Shown here piece by piece: positions 61,505-64,000 of a stretch of 64,000 bases of DNA. This DNA comes from Diplonema japonicum (taxonomy: Eukaryota > Euglenozoa > Diplonemea > Diplonemida > Diplonemidae), in the NCBI GenBank assembly GCA_964019335.1, contig OZ025650.1, positions 881,001-945,000 of the forward strand, written 5' to 3'. The position numbers were made by a program, and so were the translations under genes. The notes below the pieces were generated by a model. That model made no database searches and was not told the origin of the DNA. It was given only the letters and a program-made list of their open reading frames with translations. Numbering within the stretch: position 1 is the stretch's first letter; each line of letters starts with the position of its first letter.

Positions 61505-62464
61505 GCAAGGCAGAAGGGATAGACCGAGTCTACCTTTAGCTTTATTGTTGTTTATTTGCTTCGGGGTTGCCATCATGTGTATTAGCATCCTCTTCTTTTT
61601 CACCCACCTCCCTTCATTGTTTGTTGATTTGTGGGTTTTTCTATCTTTCGTAGTGGTAGAATGACGGAACTTGTGTGCATTTTTAAATGGAGAATTTCTA
61701 AATGGGGGGGGGTCAAAAATTGTGCCCATGGCATTTGATGCCTTCCTACGAAATGCCCAGAGGGTTCTTGATGCGGTTTGGGGAAGTAATAGGGCTAATG
61801 TTCCGATGGTGGCAGTGCTGATAGGTATAGTTCCGAGCAGCTCGTCTGGACTAGCAGTGCTGTCGATAGTGCTCCTAAATGTCCATGGGTGCCGCGCACT
61901 ACACCACTACACTGACGCATTAAACGAGTCTTGGCAATATACTTGAAGAAGATAGCGATGAGGTAACAATTATCGAAACCACTCGTACTACGGACGGATA
62001 GTGGCATTTGGCTGCCAGGCAGAAGTTGCACACATCTCCACGATGTCCAGCCGGTGCTAAGCTGATCTTGGGGTTTGTTTCATCAAAAAACCGGCATCGG
62101 GGCACAATTTGACCCCCTACTTACCCCAAGTGATACGATGGACCTTGTCAGCCGAACCCTCACGTGTAGTATTCTCTTCGTTTTTCTTCAGGTGTGATCA
62201 CGGCCATCTTTTATTTTCTTGTTTATCTTTCATTCTTCTTTTCCTCTTGCCCTGCTCCTTTTTTGATTCACCTTCCTTTTATGGAAGAGTGGGAAAAAAA
62301 GGCCGAGCGAGGGAGGATGGAACTTTTTGTTCGTGGACTTGCACTGTAATATTACTTGACTCCCCCTTCCCAACCTCCTGTTAGAATTCCTGTACAAATT
62401 TTAAAGCACTTTATTTTTTGGTACCAATACTCCCATGCTCCCTTTAGCCCGCAGGAACACGCAC
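61505..62464. other. Intergenic with a MITE-like element
   Basis: Apart from the inverted-repeat element, pyrimidine-rich spacer. It ends with a CCCTTTAGCCCGCAG acceptor region at 62440-62454. Confidence 0.55.
61709..62117. mobile_element. MITE-like element, about 410 bp with imperfect inverted repeats
   Basis: Left end GGGGGTCAAAAATTGTGCCC (61709-61728) and, read on the other strand, right end GGGGGTCAAATTGTGCCC (62100-62117) match apart from a two-base indel. Further inside, ATGGC and GATGCC continue the similarity. A 72-codon ORF inside (from 61731) has no recognisable features. No clear target duplication. Confidence 0.5.
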
Positions 62465-62773
62465 ATGACAGCACCGGCATTCTGCGATGCTGTGGATCTC
62501 GCTAAGTCATTGTTAGACATTGAGTACTTGACAGATTCCTTTAGGCAGGTGATCGCAGGGCGGCTCACCCCCGCTGTTGACCACAGGGACCTGGACATCC
62601 AGATATCTACAAAAACGAAAACCATTGGTATTAAGAACGGTGTGGAGGCTGTTGTGTCGGGACGGCTTCTTACTAGTGAATCGGTCACCTTCTCCGCCAC
62701 TTTCCTCTGCCAGAAGCACGCTGCGCTCACTCCCAGTTGGGTTATTACTGTGTCTGCATTCACTCAGAACTAA
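62465..62773 (+). CDS. Small protein of unknown function
   Basis: 102 residues from the ATG at 62465, ten bases after the CCCGCAG acceptor; an in-frame ATG at 62435 lies upstream of it. The sequence (SLLDIEYLTDSFRQVIAG, then alternating strands IQISTKTKTIGIKNGVEAVVSG) looks like a small compact alpha/beta fold. No family recognised. The flanking spacers are short and its codon use resembles the neighbours. Confidence 0.6.
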   Translation: MTAPAFCDAVDLAKSLLDIEYLTDSFRQVIAGRLTPAVDHRDLDIQISTKTKTIGIKNGVEAVVSGRLLTSESVTFSATFLCQKHAALTPSWVITVSAFTQN

Positions 62774-62881
62774 ACCTGATTCCTATCCTCACTGAGCCGC
62801 TAAAGCAATTTTCCCCTAGCTGAGTTTCGTATTAATTTAGTAAAATTCTTTACCATCTTTACATTCCCAGTACAGTGCAGC

Positions 62882-64000
62882 ATGTCCGTGACCGACGAGG
62901 ATGTGAAGGCTGCTCTTGAGTCAGGAGCCTGGACTGAGAAGACAGATAAGAAAACGGGGAAAACATATTATGTGAACAAAGCCACAAAGAAGACCTGCTG
63001 GGATCTGAAGAAGGAGCTTGCAAAGTCGAAGGGGGGTGATGCAAAGGAAGACGAGAAGAAAAAGACGGATAAAAAAGAAGAAAAAGCAAAGCCCGAGAAG
63101 AAGGAAGCTAAGAAGGAGAAAGAGAAGGAACCAAAAAAGGAGAAAGAGAAGGCGGAGAAGAAAAAAGAGGAGAAGTCAGAGCCTGCTGAGGCGGACCGCG
63201 AGAGCGTGGCTTCAGCGGCGAAGCCGACCAATTCATCGAGCAGACCCAAGCGGGGGAGCATGGTGTCCAACGTGTCACATGCAAGCAACGTGAGTAGGAT
63301 GTCAGCGGCAACGGAGCGCACCATCGGCGGCGAGGTGCAGCCGTACACGCCCATTATCATGCGCAGTGACAACCCGCACAAAGGGAAGTACATGACAGCC
63401 GTGACCCTCGAGGTCGCCTCAAAGGGTGTCGTCGACGGCCCTGACATGGTCTACGGCTTTACTGAAAAGGAGGTCAAGCTCGCAGCCTCTTTACGCAGAG
63501 AGCAAATGCGGCAGAAGTACTACGACAGGATGTCCCTGCGTTCGTACATGGACGACAGACAAGGCGGACCTCGCTCTGGCAGCTTAGTCGAGGCGGCCGA
63601 CTACTGGGATGGCGACATGTTGCACGGCGGCGGCCTGCCGTGTCCCGACACACGCCGCTATATCGCACCTTCCAACATGTCACAAGTTACGGACGACGGT
63701 GGTAAGGACGGAGCACTCCGTGCGGCGTCTGCGTGTGGGGACGCATCTGGTGTGTTGCGACTGCTGAAGGAAGGCGGGGTGAGGGTCAATGAACCAAGGC
63801 AAGACGGGAAAACTGCCTTGCATCATGCTGCCCGACACGGACATCTTGAAGTGATCGAGATTCTTTTAGAGGCAGGCGCCGACCCTTTGCGGCCTGATAT
63901 GAAGGGGCGCACCGCAGTGGACATGGCTGCGCAGTTTGGACAGCGTGGTGCTGTGTCATTACTGGAGAACAGAGGAGGAGGAAGCCCAGGGAGGGTACGG
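62882..64000 (+). CDS. WW-domain and ankyrin-repeat protein, cut by window end
   Basis: The frame is open for 373 codons to the last base, so the C-terminus is missing. A WW-like domain is at residues 16-50 (GAWTEKTDKKTGKTYYVN, then KKTCWDLKKE): both Trp and the YY are present, but the usual Pro after the second Trp is Leu. A Lys/Glu-rich linker (about 60-100), a Ser-rich stretch and a region with YGFTEKEVKLAASLRREQ follow. Ankyrin repeats start near 285 (GALRAASACGDASGVLRLL, DGKTALHHAARHGHLEVIEILLEAGAD, quoted in part, then GRTAVDMAAQFG). A protein-interaction scaffold is the likely role. CCCAG and TGCAG acceptors lie within 15 bases upstream. Confidence 0.8.
   Translation, partial: MSVTDEDVKAALESGAWTEKTDKKTGKTYYVNKATKKTCWDLKKELAKSKGGDAKEDEKKKTDKKEEKAKPEKKEAKKEKEKEPKKEKEKAEKKKEEKSEPAEADRESVASAAKPTNSSSRPKRGSMVSNVSHASNVSRMSAATERTIGGEVQPYTPIIMRSDNPHKGKYMTAVTLEVASKGVVDGPDMVYGFTEKEVKLAASLRREQMRQKYYDRMSLRSYMDDRQGGPRSGSLVEAADYWDGDMLHGGGLPCPDTRRYIAPSNMSQVTDDGGKDGALRAASACGDASGVLRLLKEGGVRVNEPRQDGKTALHHAARHGHLEVIEILLEAGADPLRPDMKGRTAVDMAAQFGQRGAVSLLENRGGGSPGRVR

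Noticed and set aside
61731-61946. 72-codon ORF inside the third inverted-repeat element
   Set aside because: No recognisable features, and it starts in the inverted repeat itself.
1-64000. CRISPR arrays, prokaryotic operons or ribosome binding sites
   Set aside because: None seen; introns, eL15, eIF4E and NOX genes make this eukaryotic nuclear DNA.

Overview
This window looks like nuclear DNA of a unicellular eukaryote, most likely a euglenozoan and, among those, best matched by a diplonemid. Every convincing gene lies on the + strand. Most start codons sit a few bases to a few tens of bases downstream of a pyrimidine tract ending in AG, which is the layout expected for polycistronic transcription with spliced-leader trans-splicing. 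Unlike kinetoplastids, several genes also carry ordinary short cis introns (36-60 nt, one of 289 nt) with a GTRTG-type donor. Dinoflagellates also trans-splice and have unidirectional genes, so the assignment is an inference. Intergenic DNA is full of long homopolymers (T, A, C, G) and pyrimidine-rich sequence, whereas coding DNA is balanced and codon-biased.

Layout. 1-8.6 kb: a DDX60-like Ski2-family helicase (possibly open at its 5' end), a small probably mitochondrial protein, and a type I membrane protein with a C-type lectin-like domain. 9.8-21.5 kb: two NADPH oxidase paralogues with mosaic sequence identity, separated by 6.8 kb that holds a 2.07 kb element with terminal inverted repeats and tRNA-like modules. 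23.9-37.9 kb is gene-dense: an MFS transporter, a ZNFX1/NFX1-like protein, a Gly/Cys-rich protein, a tandem pair of eL15 ribosomal protein genes, an SP-rich protein, a small acidic protein, a mitochondrial-type DEAD-box helicase with an RGG tail, and a protein kinase fused to a receiver-like domain. 37.9-45.9 kb is nearly gene-free: homopolymers, an antisense LSU rRNA fragment, two MITE-like elements (one piggyBac-like with TTAA target duplication), one doubtful gene and a 200-base assembly gap. 45.9-64 kb is gene-dense again: an UNC93-like transporter, a pseudouridine synthase-fold protein that lacks the catalytic Asp, eIF4E, a HAD-like phosphatase, a DMT-type transporter, an unknown helical-repeat protein, a MAPEG protein, a LysM protein, a large VPV-repeat protein, a small unknown protein and a WW/ankyrin protein cut by the window end.

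The genes do not form one pathway. Several touch RNA biology (DDX60-like, ZNFX1-like, DEAD-box, eL15, PUS-fold, eIF4E), and the rest are transporters, redox enzymes, signalling proteins and possible cytoskeletal proteins, as expected for a functionally mixed polycistron. Splicing removes stop codons or restores conserved protein motifs in at least seven genes, so single-ORF gene models in this genome truncate real proteins.
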